Part shown: one piece after another, positions 1 through 8,026 of the stretch
How the letters are laid out: each line of letters opens with the position of its first letter
How positions within the stretch are numbered: position 1 is the stretch's first letter
Assembly (NCBI RefSeq): GCF_000819845.1
Contig: NZ_CDCG01000016.1
Coordinates: forward strand, 1 to 64,000
Length of the DNA stretch: 64,000 nucleotides
Source of the DNA: Aeromonas enteropelogenes
Lineage (GTDB): Bacteria; Pseudomonadota; Gammaproteobacteria; Enterobacterales; Aeromonadaceae
Direction of reading: 5' to 3'
The notes under the pieces: generated by a model
Databases searched by the model: none
Told to the model about the DNA's origin: nothing
What the model saw: the letters and a program-made list of their open reading frames with translations, nothing else
Made by a program: the position numbers and the translations under genes

Positions 1-49
1 CCCCTTCCCCCATCAGGAGCCCCAGATCCAGCATGCCAATCTCCAGCAT
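1..49 (-). CDS. viaA: ViaA, VWA-domain partner of RavA (N-terminal fragment)
   Basis: Only the first 16 codons are inside the window; the gene runs off the left edge. The ATG at 49 is preceded by an AAGGAG Shine-Dalgarno at 60-55 that overlaps the ravA stop codon, so the two genes look translationally coupled. The visible start is MLEIGMLDLGLLMGEG. The name rests on position directly downstream of ravA, which is where viaA lies in Enterobacteria; the visible residues alone would not identify it. ViaA carries a von Willebrand A domain and works with the RavA ATPase. Confidence 0.7.
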   Translation of the reverse strand, partial: MLEIGMLDLGLLMGEG

Positions 50-58
50 GGGAGCTCC

Positions 59-1672
59 TTAGTCGTCCAGCCTGGGCAACCGCTCACGCCAGTGCGTCAG
101 CTCGCCGGAGAGTTGCTCGAGATCCCGGTTCAGCACGAAGAAGCTGTCCTCCACCTGCTGCAGCCAGCGCTGGCCGATGAAGAGGTGCTGCTGATGGCGC
201 TCGAACAGGCTGCGCTGCTGCTTGAGCGACTGCACCACCTTGGCCACCTCGGCCTGCAACTCGTCCAGCTCCTGCAGCCAGGGTTCCAGCACCACCTCGG
301 GGATGGCGTTGCGCTCCATCAGCACCAGCGGGATCTGCTGACGCTGGATATCCAGCACGTGGAGCCGCAGCTCGTCATCCAGCACCAGCTCAAAGTGGCC
401 CTCTTTCGGGTTGCCATACTGATAGCCCGCCAGGGCTTCACCGGTCGGATGCCAGTGGGAAAGCAGAGTACGATCGAACACCAGAGTCTCGGTCAGACGC
501 TCGGGATCGCCACCATCCAGCGGCGCCGGGGTGAGCAGGTGGAAGTGCACCGCCTTGCCGAAGGGTCTGGCGTTGGCCAGGGGGATCTCGATCCCCCGCG
601 CGCGGCGGCCAAACCACTGCTTGCGCTGGCGCGCCTTGCAGCAGAGACGCTGGGCGACCCGCTGCTTCAGCTGCTTGAACCTGTCCCGCAGGGTCAGCAG
701 CTGACGGGTCATGGCCAGCTGCTGATAGCCGTAGAGGCGGGAAAACTCGGTCATCATCTCCAGCAGGGCGGTGCGGGACTCCTCGTCGTGCCACAGGCAA
801 TCCTTGAACAGCAGCAGATCGAGGGGGGCCACCTCGTCGCGGCCGTTGAAAAAAGCGCTCGCCTTGATCAGCCGCACAGCCTTCTTCCAGCGCCGATCCG
901 ACACGTAGCAGCGATGGGCCAGCTGGCTGTCGAGCTGCTGGCGCAGCTGATAGATGAGCTCGAAACAGGCTTCCGGAAGGCGCACCTGCTCGATCTGGCT
1001 CTGCCACTGCAGGTACTCCTCCCCCTGGATCTGCAAGGCGGCCGGCAAGTTTTGATGGGCGTGACCGTCACTGGCCAGCATCGCCTGAAAGTTGGCCTTC
1101 TCCTGCACCCTGTCCATCCAGATCCGCACCAACATGCGGTCGTAGAGGGCCTCCAGCCCGCTGTCGGGGGCCGGCAGCTCGTTGGAGGCGGTCACCAGCA
1201 ACCGCATCGGGATGGGGTACTGACCATCGCCGTTGCGAAACTGCCGCTCGTTGATAGCGGTGAGCAGGGTGTTGAGGATGGCGGGACCTGCCTTCCAGAT
1301 CTCGTCGAGGAACACCACCTCGGCCTCCGGCAGGTAGCCATTGGTCAGGCGCAGGTACTTGCCATCCTCCTTCAGGGCCTGGATGGAGAGAGGACCGAAC
1401 ACCTCCTCCGGCGTGCTGAATCGGGTCATCAGGTATTCAAAGTGGCGGGCCTCGTGAAAGGCCAGCTTGAGCCGGCGGGCGATCAGGCTCTTGGCGATGC
1501 CGGGGGGCCCCAGCAGAAACACGCTCTCGCCGCTGAGAGCAGCCAGCAGACCGAGCCGCAGGGCATCCTGGCGTTCATAGAGCCCCTCGCCGAGGGCGGT
1601 CAGCAGACGGGGCAGGCGTTCATGGATGGGCATGGACCGCACGGCGGCGTGGGCTTGAGCTGAAAGCGACAT
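59..1672 (-). CDS. ravA: RavA, MoxR-family AAA+ ATPase
   Basis: 537-residue MoxR AAA+ ATPase, close to the E. coli RavA length of 498. The N-terminal AAA+ module has a Walker A GPPGIAKS, the FLDEIWKAG Walker B region and the sensor-like TASNELP segment, all nearly identical to RavA. The C-terminal part matches the RavA discoidal/LARA region only loosely. RavA forms hexamers that bind the lysine decarboxylase LdcI and, with ViaA, influences respiratory complexes and aminoglycoside uptake. The reading frame is open upstream to about 2008, but family alignment begins near the ATG at 1672 (MSLSAQAHAA); its ribosome binding site is weak (GGA about 11 bases upstream). The next gene, viaA, starts within the stop region. 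Confidence 0.93.
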   Translation of the reverse strand: MSLSAQAHAAVRSMPIHERLPRLLTALGEGLYERQDALRLGLLAALSGESVFLLGPPGIAKSLIARRLKLAFHEARHFEYLMTRFSTPEEVFGPLSIQALKEDGKYLRLTNGYLPEAEVVFLDEIWKAGPAILNTLLTAINERQFRNGDGQYPIPMRLLVTASNELPAPDSGLEALYDRMLVRIWMDRVQEKANFQAMLASDGHAHQNLPAALQIQGEEYLQWQSQIEQVRLPEACFELIYQLRQQLDSQLAHRCYVSDRRWKKAVRLIKASAFFNGRDEVAPLDLLLFKDCLWHDEESRTALLEMMTEFSRLYGYQQLAMTRQLLTLRDRFKQLKQRVAQRLCCKARQRKQWFGRRARGIEIPLANARPFGKAVHFHLLTPAPLDGGDPERLTETLVFDRTLLSHWHPTGEALAGYQYGNPKEGHFELVLDDELRLHVLDIQRQQIPLVLMERNAIPEVVLEPWLQELDELQAEVAKVVQSLKQQRSLFERHQQHLFIGQRWLQQVEDSFFVLNRDLEQLSGELTHWRERLPRLDD

Positions 1673-1746
1673 AGAGACAATTCCGAAGCTGAGATAATGA
1701 TGGCGCCAAGGGGTGATATCCGTTTGTTCGCCCTTGGATTTTGTCT

Positions 1747-1755
1747 TGTTATGAT
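1747..1755 (+). promoter_or_regulatory. candidate extended -10 promoter for holD-rimI
   Basis: TGTTATGAT fits an extended -10 (TGnTATGAT) at 1747-1755, with no good -35 at 17 bases. It lies in the 239-base gap between the divergent ravA and holD starts and would give a leader of about 150 nt. This is pattern-based inference only. Confidence 0.35.
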
Positions 1756-1911
1756 GTTTATTCTGGCCCTGGTTGCTGCAAAATACCCCGTTCTGGCAGG
1801 AAAAAACCGCGCGGGCCAAGGCTGTACGCTGCAAAGGGTGCAGCAAAACCCGTTCGAGTGTACCCTGCCCGGCACGATTTTCCCCAACGCAGATCAAGAG
1901 TGAGTCGCCCC

Positions 1912-2316
1912 ATGCAAGATCCCGTACGTCAGAGCATGTTGGCCCGCATGGGCATTCAAGGCTGGCAGTTGCGCCGCCCGGCCTTGCTGGGTGGCGCCCC
2001 TGAACCAACCAAGCCGCAGCCTGCCAGCGGCGAACAGACCCAAGAGGCTGTCATGCCAGACGGCAAGCTCTGGCTGCTGGCCCCGCAGCTGCCCGCTCAG
2101 ACTCTGCTGGCCGATATCTGCCAGCTGCTCGGCATTACGCCGGAGGAGGTGTCACTGCTTGGGGAGATGCCCGCCGGCGAGCCGCCCCTGCTCTGGTTGA
2201 CCGAGGGCGATCCCCGCTGGCCCAACGCCCTGATCTGCCCGCTCGCACCCAACGGGACGCAGAAGCGGGCGCTGTGGCAACAGCTGCGTCAACGACTGGC
2301 CGCGACGGCGGCATAA
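1912..2316 (+). CDS. holD: DNA polymerase III psi subunit
   Basis: 134-residue protein, matching the usual HolD length of about 137. The N-terminal MGIQGWQLRRP resembles the LGITQWSLRRP segment of E. coli psi that binds chi, and the remainder has the poorly conserved alpha/beta pattern of the family. Psi joins chi (HolC) to the clamp loader and helps hand primers over to the polymerase at the fork. It is followed by rimI, the same holD-rimI order as in E. coli. The start at 1912 was chosen because the N-terminal psi motif begins a few residues later; the frame is open further upstream but that part has no family resemblance. Confidence 0.85.
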   Translation: MQDPVRQSMLARMGIQGWQLRRPALLGGAPEPTKPQPASGEQTQEAVMPDGKLWLLAPQLPAQTLLADICQLLGITPEEVSLLGEMPAGEPPLLWLTEGDPRWPNALICPLAPNGTQKRALWQQLRQRLAATAA

Positions 2317-2446
2317 GAGGGCATCTTGTCGCAAGCCGGCCCAGTGATGCCGCTCTTTTTACCTGATTTTACAAAAGCGGCACGCCACCTGGTTCGGCGG
2401 GTGCCAGTGCGGCTTGTCGCCATTTTTCCCTAGTTTCGGAGTTTCC

Positions 2447-2896
2447 ATGGCTGAGTTTCGTCCCCTGCTCGAGAGCGATTTCGAGCTTGTCTATCCCATT
2501 GAGCAGGCCGCCCATAAGGAGCCCTGGAGTCAGGCCAACCTGCTCTCCTGCTTTGGCCCCCGTTATCTCAACGGTCTGATGCTGGTGGATGGCCGCCCGG
2601 CCGGTTTCTACATCTCGGATCTGGTGGCCGGCGACAGCTCGCTGATGAACATCTGCGTGCACCCGGATTTTCAGGGCAAGGGGCTGGGCCGGGCGCTGCT
2701 GAAGGAGTATCTGGCTCGCAGCAAGGCGAAGGGGGCCGAGGCCTGGTTTCTCGAGGTGCGCGCCAGCAATCTGGCCGCCATCGGCCTCTACGAGAGCGCC
2801 GGCTTTGCGGAATATTGCCGCCGGGCCGACTACTACGGCACCGGCAGCGAGCGGGAAGATGCGATCCTGATGTCGCGCCTGTTCGACTTCGGCTGA
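2447..2896 (+). CDS. rimI: ribosomal protein S18-alanine N-acetyltransferase
   Basis: 149-residue GNAT acetyltransferase, the length of RimI (148). The acetyl-CoA pyrophosphate loop QGKGLGRALL (R/Q-x-x-G-x-G/A) is present, followed by LEVRASNLAAIGLYESAGF, the signature of RimI. It acetylates the N-terminal alanine of ribosomal protein S18; the S18 gene rpsR lies about 14 kb away. The ATG at 2447 has GGAG about six bases upstream; an upstream in-frame start at 2414 would add 11 residues with no family support. The 130-base gap after holD shows no convincing terminator, so co-transcription is likely. Confidence 0.93.
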   Translation: MAEFRPLLESDFELVYPIEQAAHKEPWSQANLLSCFGPRYLNGLMLVDGRPAGFYISDLVAGDSSLMNICVHPDFQGKGLGRALLKEYLARSKAKGAEAWFLEVRASNLAAIGLYESAGFAEYCRRADYYGTGSEREDAILMSRLFDFG

Positions 2897-2925
2897 CATC
2901 AGGGCTTTTGTGCCCAGCCCCGACA

Positions 2926-3468
2926 TCACTCCAGCGGGGCATTGTCCAGGGCGGGATCCTGCAGGGCCAGGGTGGTCTCGAGCACGGCATCGAAGGCTGC
3001 CGCCGAGAGCGGCATATAGAAGCCCCGCTGCCAGGTCTTGCCCGGCATCCAGATCTGGTTGATATCCACCACCAGCTTGATGGGCTTCAAGGGTTCACCC
3101 GGTCGCTGTACGTAGATGCCGGGCGGCGTCGCCACCCTGGGGAAGCGGCGCAGGATCTGCTCGCTGCCATCCCCGCTCCCCGGATTGAGCCTCACCTTCA
3201 CCAGTCGCGAGAGGGGGCCCACCATCTCGTCGCTCTGCCAGAAACGCTGATCCAGCGCCTTGCAGCGGCGGCACTTCGGGGTTTCCAGTACATAGAGCAG
3301 CGGCTGGCCGGATGACAGCGCCTGACGCTGCGCGCTCTGATAGCCCTCATCCCCCTGATACCAGGCGCTGGCAGCCTTGTCCGCTTCACTGCCCGAGAAG
3401 AACCAGGCGACGCCCCCCGCCACCATGAGCACCCCGGCGGCCAATCCCCCTTTAAGCCATAAATTCAT
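2926..3468 (-). CDS. membrane-anchored thioredoxin-fold protein (CRRC motif)
   Basis: 180-residue protein with an N-terminal hydrophobic segment (about residues 5-24) that acts as an anchor or uncleaved signal, then a small thioredoxin-like domain. The active-site-like CRRC is at residues 66-69, preceded by LLYVLETPKC, and a TPPGIYV segment supplies a plausible cis-proline region. It may be a periplasmic thiol-disulfide protein, but it belongs to no Dsb family that I recognise. The ATG at 3468 is preceded by GGAGGTAA, a strong ribosome binding site, which decides the start over a longer open frame. It converges with rimI, 29 bases apart, with no evident terminator between them. Confidence 0.7.
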   Translation of the reverse strand: MNLWLKGGLAAGVLMVAGGVAWFFSGSEADKAASAWYQGDEGYQSAQRQALSSGQPLLYVLETPKCRRCKALDQRFWQSDEMVGPLSRLVKVRLNPGSGDGSEQILRRFPRVATPPGIYVQRPGEPLKPIKLVVDINQIWMPGKTWQRGFYMPLSAAAFDAVLETTLALQDPALDNAPLE

Positions 3469-3584
3469 ATTGTTACCTCCACTGTACACACTTTTTTTAT
3501 ATCGGCTGCCCTGTGCAGAGATAGAGCTATTTGCACTCTTTGTGATCCAGAACAAACAGCGAACACTTGTAAGCCGTAATGGTC

Positions 3585-3596
3585 GAGTTTAAACTC
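3585..3596. promoter_or_regulatory. 12-bp perfect palindrome upstream of the acyl-CoA ligase gene
   Basis: GAGTTTAAACTC lies in the gap between the thioredoxin-like gene and the acyl-CoA ligase gene, about 60 bases before the ligase start. It could be an operator. The neighbouring TAATGGTC matches only one half of a FadR site, so no regulator is assigned. Confidence 0.25.
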
Positions 3597-3654
3597 TAGC
3601 CCGATTTTTAGTGCCCTCGCGGGCGTACAACTGTAATTAAAGGATGTTTGATTG

Positions 3655-5445
3655 ATGCCGAAGCTTCATCTGGTTCGACTGATGCGTGAGCGCATTGCCC
3701 AGCTTGGCAACAAGGCCGCCCTGCGGGTTCAGCAGGATGGTCAATGGCGTGCCATCGGCTGGCGCACCCTGGGCCAGGCCATGGACTACTGCGCCCAGGC
3801 GCTGATCCGCGCCGGCCACCAGCCCACCGAAATGGTCGGCATCTATGCCCGCAACATGCCGGAGTGGACCCAGGCCGATCTCGGCATCCTTGCCGCCCGC
3901 GGCGTCAGCGTTCCCATCTATCCCACCAGCACCCTCGATCAGCTGCGCTACATAGTACGCGATGCCAACATCGGCCTGCTGTTCGTCGGTGAGCAGCCCC
4001 AGTTTGATCAGGCGCTGACCCTGCTGCAAGCCGGCGAGATCCGCCAGATCGTCGCCCTCGATGGCACAGTCGATCTGCGTGGCTGCCCGCAGGCCAGCCA
4101 CTTCCAGACTTTCCTGGTTTCCGGCAACCATCAGGCCAGCGAACAGGCGCTGCGGGAGCGCGAAAGCCAGTACCGGATGGACGACCTGCTGACCCTGATC
4201 TACACCTCCGGCACCACGGGCGAGCCCAAGGGGGTCATGCTCGATTTTGCCAACATCGCCGCCTGCTTCGAAATGCACAACAGCCGCCTCGATCTGAATG
4301 AGCAGGATGTATCCCTGTGCATGCTGCCGCTCAGCCATGTATTCGAGCGAGCCTGGACCTATTACGTGCTCTATTGCGGTGCCGAAAACGTCTACATCCG
4401 CGACCCGCAGAAGGTGATGGAGGTCATCGGCGAGGTGAAGCCGACCGTGATGTGCGCCGTGCCGCGCCTCTACGAGAAGGCCTACGCCATGATCCAGGCC
4501 AAAGTCGCCCAGGCGCCGCGCCTGCGCCGCGCCCTGTTTGGCTGGGCTACCCGGGTCGGCAAGCAGATGGTTGCCACCCGTCAGCAGGGCAAGTCCGCTT
4601 CCCCCTGGCTCTACGCCCAGCTGGCCTTGGCCGAACGCCTGGTATTTCGCAAGCTGCGTGCCCGCTTCGGCGGTCGTACCCGCTTCCTGCCGGTAGCCGG
4701 CGCCCGCCTGGCCGATGACGTGAACCTCTTCTTCCAGGCCATGGGGCTCAACCTCAAGTACGGCTACGGCATGACCGAAACCACCGCCACTGTCTGCTGC
4801 TATGAGGATAGCCAATTCAAGCTGGGATCCATCGGCACCGCCCTGAACGGCATCGAAGTGAAACTCGGCGAGAACAACGAGCTGCTGGTGCGCTCCCCGA
4901 CCGTGATGCGCGGCTACTACAACAAACCCGAGGCCACTGCCGAGGTGATGACCGAGGATGGCTTCCTGCGCACCGGCGATGCCGGCGAGCTCGACGGCGA
5001 GGGCAACATCTACTTCACCGAACGGCTGAAGGAGCTGATGAAGACCTCCAACGGCAAGTACGTGGCCCCCCAGCTGGTAGAAGGGACCCTCGGCAAGGAT
5101 CGCTTCATCGAGCAGATCGCCATCGTCGCCGATGCCCGCCACTTCGTCTCGGCGCTGATCGTGCCCTGCTTCGAGTCACTGGAGGAGTACGCCCGCTCCA
5201 TCAACCTGCAGTACCAGTGCAAAACCGAGCTGCTGCGCCACTCCAAGGTGGTGACCTTCTTCGAGGAGCGGATCCACGAGCTGCAAAAAGAGCTGGCCAA
5301 GTTCGAGCAGGTGAAGAAGTTCACCCTGCTGCCGAGCGCCTTCTCCATGGAGCTGGGGGAGCTGACCCCGACCATGAAACTGCGCCGCAAGATCATCGAG
5401 GCCAAGTATCAGGACGAGATCGAGGCAATGTACAACCACGTCTGA
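3655..5445 (+). CDS. long-chain fatty acid-CoA ligase (AMP-forming)
   Basis: 596-residue ANL-superfamily ligase that activates long-chain fatty acids to acyl-CoA through an acyl-adenylate. The ATP/AMP-binding P-loop YTSGTTGEPKG is near residue 183, the adenine-binding YGYGMTETTA near 365 and the hinge motif FLRTGDAGELD near 440. It ends with the C-terminal mobile domain. The sequence is of the COG1022 type rather than the canonical fadD of E. coli. The ATG at 3655 is chosen over a TTG one codon upstream because AAAGGA lies at a suitable distance. It is a single transcription unit ending in a strong hairpin at 5471. Confidence 0.9.
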   Translation: MPKLHLVRLMRERIAQLGNKAALRVQQDGQWRAIGWRTLGQAMDYCAQALIRAGHQPTEMVGIYARNMPEWTQADLGILAARGVSVPIYPTSTLDQLRYIVRDANIGLLFVGEQPQFDQALTLLQAGEIRQIVALDGTVDLRGCPQASHFQTFLVSGNHQASEQALRERESQYRMDDLLTLIYTSGTTGEPKGVMLDFANIAACFEMHNSRLDLNEQDVSLCMLPLSHVFERAWTYYVLYCGAENVYIRDPQKVMEVIGEVKPTVMCAVPRLYEKAYAMIQAKVAQAPRLRRALFGWATRVGKQMVATRQQGKSASPWLYAQLALAERLVFRKLRARFGGRTRFLPVAGARLADDVNLFFQAMGLNLKYGYGMTETTATVCCYEDSQFKLGSIGTALNGIEVKLGENNELLVRSPTVMRGYYNKPEATAEVMTEDGFLRTGDAGELDGEGNIYFTERLKELMKTSNGKYVAPQLVEGTLGKDRFIEQIAIVADARHFVSALIVPCFESLEEYARSINLQYQCKTELLRHSKVVTFFEERIHELQKELAKFEQVKKFTLLPSAFSMELGELTPTMKLRRKIIEAKYQDEIEAMYNHV

Positions 5446-5470
5446 TCCCGCCGCTTCGCACCAACAAAGA

Positions 5471-5497
5471 GCCGCCCCTCCCCGGGGCGGCTTTTTT
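5471..5497 (+). terminator. intrinsic terminator of the acyl-CoA ligase gene
   Basis: Stem GCCGCCCC / GGGGCGGC with a short loop followed by seven T residues, 25 bases after the stop codon. Confidence 0.9.
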
Positions 5498-5599
5498 GTT
5501 GTTCATTCAGCTCCGGTCAGCAACAGGGTCGCACACTGGTACAGATAATCATCATCCCCTCGGGGGTGGTACCTATCGTCCCGCTCAACGCCCAATCCC

Positions 5600-6322
5600 A
5601 TGACGCTGACCACACTCGACTTGCACGGCAAGAAACACTATTACCTGCTGCTCCATGACCAGCTCGAACTGGATCACTGGTCACTGCAGCAGACCGAGCA
5701 GACCCGCCGTCTGGAGCGCATCGCCAGCAGCCAGTTCTGGCTCCATCCCGCCAGCAACAGCCTGTGCAAGATAGTGCCAGACAAGTACCCGCGCTGGACC
5801 CTCGGCTGGTGGTGCCGGGATCAGCTCAGCAAGCGGTTGATCGGTCATATCGACGCCCTGCGCGAGTGGCAGAGCAATCGCCGCCTGCGCAAGGCCGGGC
5901 TCCAGGTTGTCCCCTGCAAGGCCGCCGGTATCGCCCTCAACCCGCTCAACCCCCACGCCTCCTTCCTGGCGGTGCACTACCTGGCGGAACACAGCTCCGG
6001 CGAACACTACTTCAAACAGGCAGACGAGAGCGATCGCCTGGCCCTGCTGCACCGGCTCGCCCAGGATATCTATCACCTGGCAAAGCACGGCTACTATCAC
6101 CGGGATCTTCATCTGGGCAACCTGATGCTCTCCCCTTCCGGCAACATCGTCTGGATCGATACCCATGTGCGCCGCCTGCCCAGCAATCTGGAGCGGCTGC
6201 GCCAGACGGTGATCGCCTCCCTCGAGCCCGGCAAGCTGTTCGGGCAGTTCTACCGGGATTATCTGCTGACCCAGCTGCGCCGTCTGGCTGGCCTGCCTCA
6301 ACCAGAATCCATGAAGCCTTAA
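5600..6322 (+). CDS. lipopolysaccharide kinase family protein (WaaP/KdkA/InaA type)
   Basis: 240-residue protein-kinase-like fold. The catalytic loop HRDLHLGN is at 167-174, and the metal-binding Asp that replaces the DFG Asp lies in WIDTH at about 187. WaaP and KdkA proteins phosphorylate heptose or Kdo in the LPS inner core; InaA-like members have unclear substrates. No LPS genes surround it, so the substrate cannot be inferred. The ATG at 5600 lacks a visible Shine-Dalgarno. It sits alone between a terminator on its left and the convergent gshA on its right. The 154 bases before it hold only the terminator and a short leader. Confidence 0.75.
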   Translation: MTLTTLDLHGKKHYYLLLHDQLELDHWSLQQTEQTRRLERIASSQFWLHPASNSLCKIVPDKYPRWTLGWWCRDQLSKRLIGHIDALREWQSNRRLRKAGLQVVPCKAAGIALNPLNPHASFLAVHYLAEHSSGEHYFKQADESDRLALLHRLAQDIYHLAKHGYYHRDLHLGNLMLSPSGNIVWIDTHVRRLPSNLERLRQTVIASLEPGKLFGQFYRDYLLTQLRRLAGLPQPESMKP

Positions 6323-6325
6323 CCC

Positions 6326-6352
6326 ATAAAAAAAGCCGCTCATCGAGCGGCT
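6326..6352 (-). terminator. intrinsic terminator of gshA
   Basis: Stem AAGCCGCT / AGCGGCTT followed on the minus strand by a run of seven T residues, 17 bases after the gshA stop. The plus-strand side has a poor T-tract, so it serves mainly gshA. Confidence 0.88.
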
Positions 6353-6368
6353 TCTGGTGTGCCTGATA

Positions 6369-7967
6369 TCAGGCGGCAGTCGTGCTGGCTCCGAAGTAGT
6401 CGGCCAGGAAGTCGTCAAACGACTGGCTGTCGCTGCGCTCCCGCTCCCGCTGCTTGATCAGGGAGTCCTTCGCCTCGCCGGCGAAATAGGCCTCATCCCA
6501 GTATTGCAGCTCGGCCGCCAGCAACTGCTCCCGGTAACGGGTCGCCAGCTTGTCGCCAAAACAGCCGTTGTCCTCGCCGCTTGCCAGCAGATCTTTGAGG
6601 ATGCGGGCCGAGTAGGTCAGCTCGGGGTCGAGCAGCTTTTCGCGGTGCTCGGCCAGCGTCTTGCGGTAATGGTGACGGCCGCAGCAGCGATCCAGCAGCT
6701 CGGCCACCTGGGCAAGCTCGTCAAACAGCTTGAGACCGAACTCCTTGAGACCGATGGGGTTGCCCTGCTCGTCCTCCAGCATCAAGCCGGGGCGACGCCC
6801 CTCCAGCACCACCTTGTTCTGGTTGCGGCGATTGCGGGCGATCTCCTCCTCGACGAGCACGGGAGACGGACGCAACAGGCACCAGACCAGGAACAGATCG
6901 AAGAAGCGGATCTGATCGGCCTCGATCCCCAGCGGGGTGAAGGGGTTGACGTCCACAGTGCGCAGCTCGATGTACTCGATGCCGCGCTGCTCCAGCGCGT
7001 CGGACGGTTTCTCGCCGCTACGCGGGGTGCGCTTGGGACGGATCGGGGCATACAGCTCGTTCTCCAGCTGCAGCACGTTGTCGTTGAGCTGGCGGTACTC
7101 GCCGTCCACCTTGACCCCGATCTTGGCAAAGTCCGGATCATGGGTGTTGATGGCTCGGCGCAGGCTGCTCACATAGGCGGGCAGGCTGTCGTGGCTGATC
7201 TTGAGCCCGGCCTGGGCACTGTTGGTATAGCCGAGATCGGAGAGGCGCAGGGCGGTGGCGTAGGGCAGGTAGAGGGTGCCCTTGCCGGTCTTCTGGAACG
7301 GCAGCGCGCTCTTGCGCCCCTTGAGGAAGGATTCGCAGATGGCCGGAGATGCCCCAAACAGATAGGGTACCAGCCAGCCGAAACGGTAGACGTTGCGAAT
7401 AAGCCCCATGTACTTGTCGGAGATGAAGCGCTGGCTGCAACAACCGGCGCACTCCAGCTCCTGCCACTCGCACCAGAAGCTGTCCGGCATGGAGAAGTTG
7501 AAGTGGACCCCGGCGATCACCTGCATCAGGCTGCCGTAACGGTTCTTGAGCCCCTGACGGTAGAGGGTCTTCATCCGCCCGATATTGGAGCTGCCGTACT
7601 GGGCCAGCCGGATGCTCTCCTCGCCACCCACGAAGCAGGGCATGGAGAGAGGCCAAATCCGCTCGTCACCCAGGTGCTGCATCACATGGTGATGAATATC
7701 GCCGAGCTGCTCCATCAGGCTGTCGATGGAGTCGGTGGCCGGGGTGATGAACTCCAGCAGGCTCTCGGAGTAGTCGGTGGTGATATTGGGGTGAGTCAGG
7801 GCCGACCCCAGCGCCCGCGGATGATCACTCTGGGCAAGCCGGCCTTCCGGCGTGATGCGCAAACATTCACGCTCGAGCCCGCGCCGGATCCCCTTGAGGG
7901 CAGTCAGGCGTTCCGGCGCTCCCAGCGCCCCCAGCAACTCGGTGAGCGACAAGCTTGTTGTAGTCAT
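6369..7967 (-). CDS. gshA: glutamate-cysteine ligase
   Basis: 532-residue class I gamma-glutamylcysteine synthetase that joins glutamate and cysteine in the first step of glutathione synthesis, in the cytoplasm. The N-terminal RRGLERECLRI and DYSESLLEFITPATDS segments and the later RTVDVNPFTPLGIE are diagnostic of the gammaproteobacterial enzyme and include the ATP- and glutamate-binding acidic residues. Length is close to the 518 of E. coli. It is separated from the M16 peptidase gene upstream by 59 bases containing a GC-rich hairpin. Glutathione made here is also the cofactor used by FosA, encoded 5 kb away. Confidence 0.96.
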   Translation of the reverse strand: MTTTSLSLTELLGALGAPERLTALKGIRRGLERECLRITPEGRLAQSDHPRALGSALTHPNITTDYSESLLEFITPATDSIDSLMEQLGDIHHHVMQHLGDERIWPLSMPCFVGGEESIRLAQYGSSNIGRMKTLYRQGLKNRYGSLMQVIAGVHFNFSMPDSFWCEWQELECAGCCSQRFISDKYMGLIRNVYRFGWLVPYLFGASPAICESFLKGRKSALPFQKTGKGTLYLPYATALRLSDLGYTNSAQAGLKISHDSLPAYVSSLRRAINTHDPDFAKIGVKVDGEYRQLNDNVLQLENELYAPIRPKRTPRSGEKPSDALEQRGIEYIELRTVDVNPFTPLGIEADQIRFFDLFLVWCLLRPSPVLVEEEIARNRRNQNKVVLEGRRPGLMLEDEQGNPIGLKEFGLKLFDELAQVAELLDRCCGRHHYRKTLAEHREKLLDPELTYSARILKDLLASGEDNGCFGDKLATRYREQLLAAELQYWDEAYFAGEAKDSLIKQRERERSDSQSFDDFLADYFGASTTAA

Positions 7968-7985
7968 ATTCTCGGCTCATGTGAG

Positions 7986-8005
7986 GCCGCCCCGTCCGGG
8001 GCGGC
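7986..8005 (-). terminator. GC-rich hairpin between the M16 peptidase gene and gshA
   Basis: Perfect 8-bp stem GCCGCCCC / GGGGCGGC with a 4-base loop and no T-tract on either strand. It could attenuate read-through into gshA or stabilise the upstream mRNA. Calling it a terminator is tentative. Confidence 0.4.
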
Positions 8006-8026
8006 TCTATTGATATGAAGTGCCAG

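Noticed and set aside
92-1663. 523-codon plus-strand ORF opposite ravA
   Set aside because: It is a Gln/Leu/His-rich antisense shadow of a GC-rich gene. The minus strand encodes a clear AAA+ ATPase.
1697-1903. 68-codon plus-strand ORF with a hydrophobic stretch just before holD
   Set aside because: It has no clear ribosome binding site, overlaps the likely holD promoter and has no recalled homologue. The hydrophobic run can arise by chance.
3575-3596. Possible FadR operator before the acyl-CoA ligase gene
   Set aside because: Only TGGTC of one half-site matches; the other half is unrelated. Only the palindrome GAGTTTAAACTC was kept.
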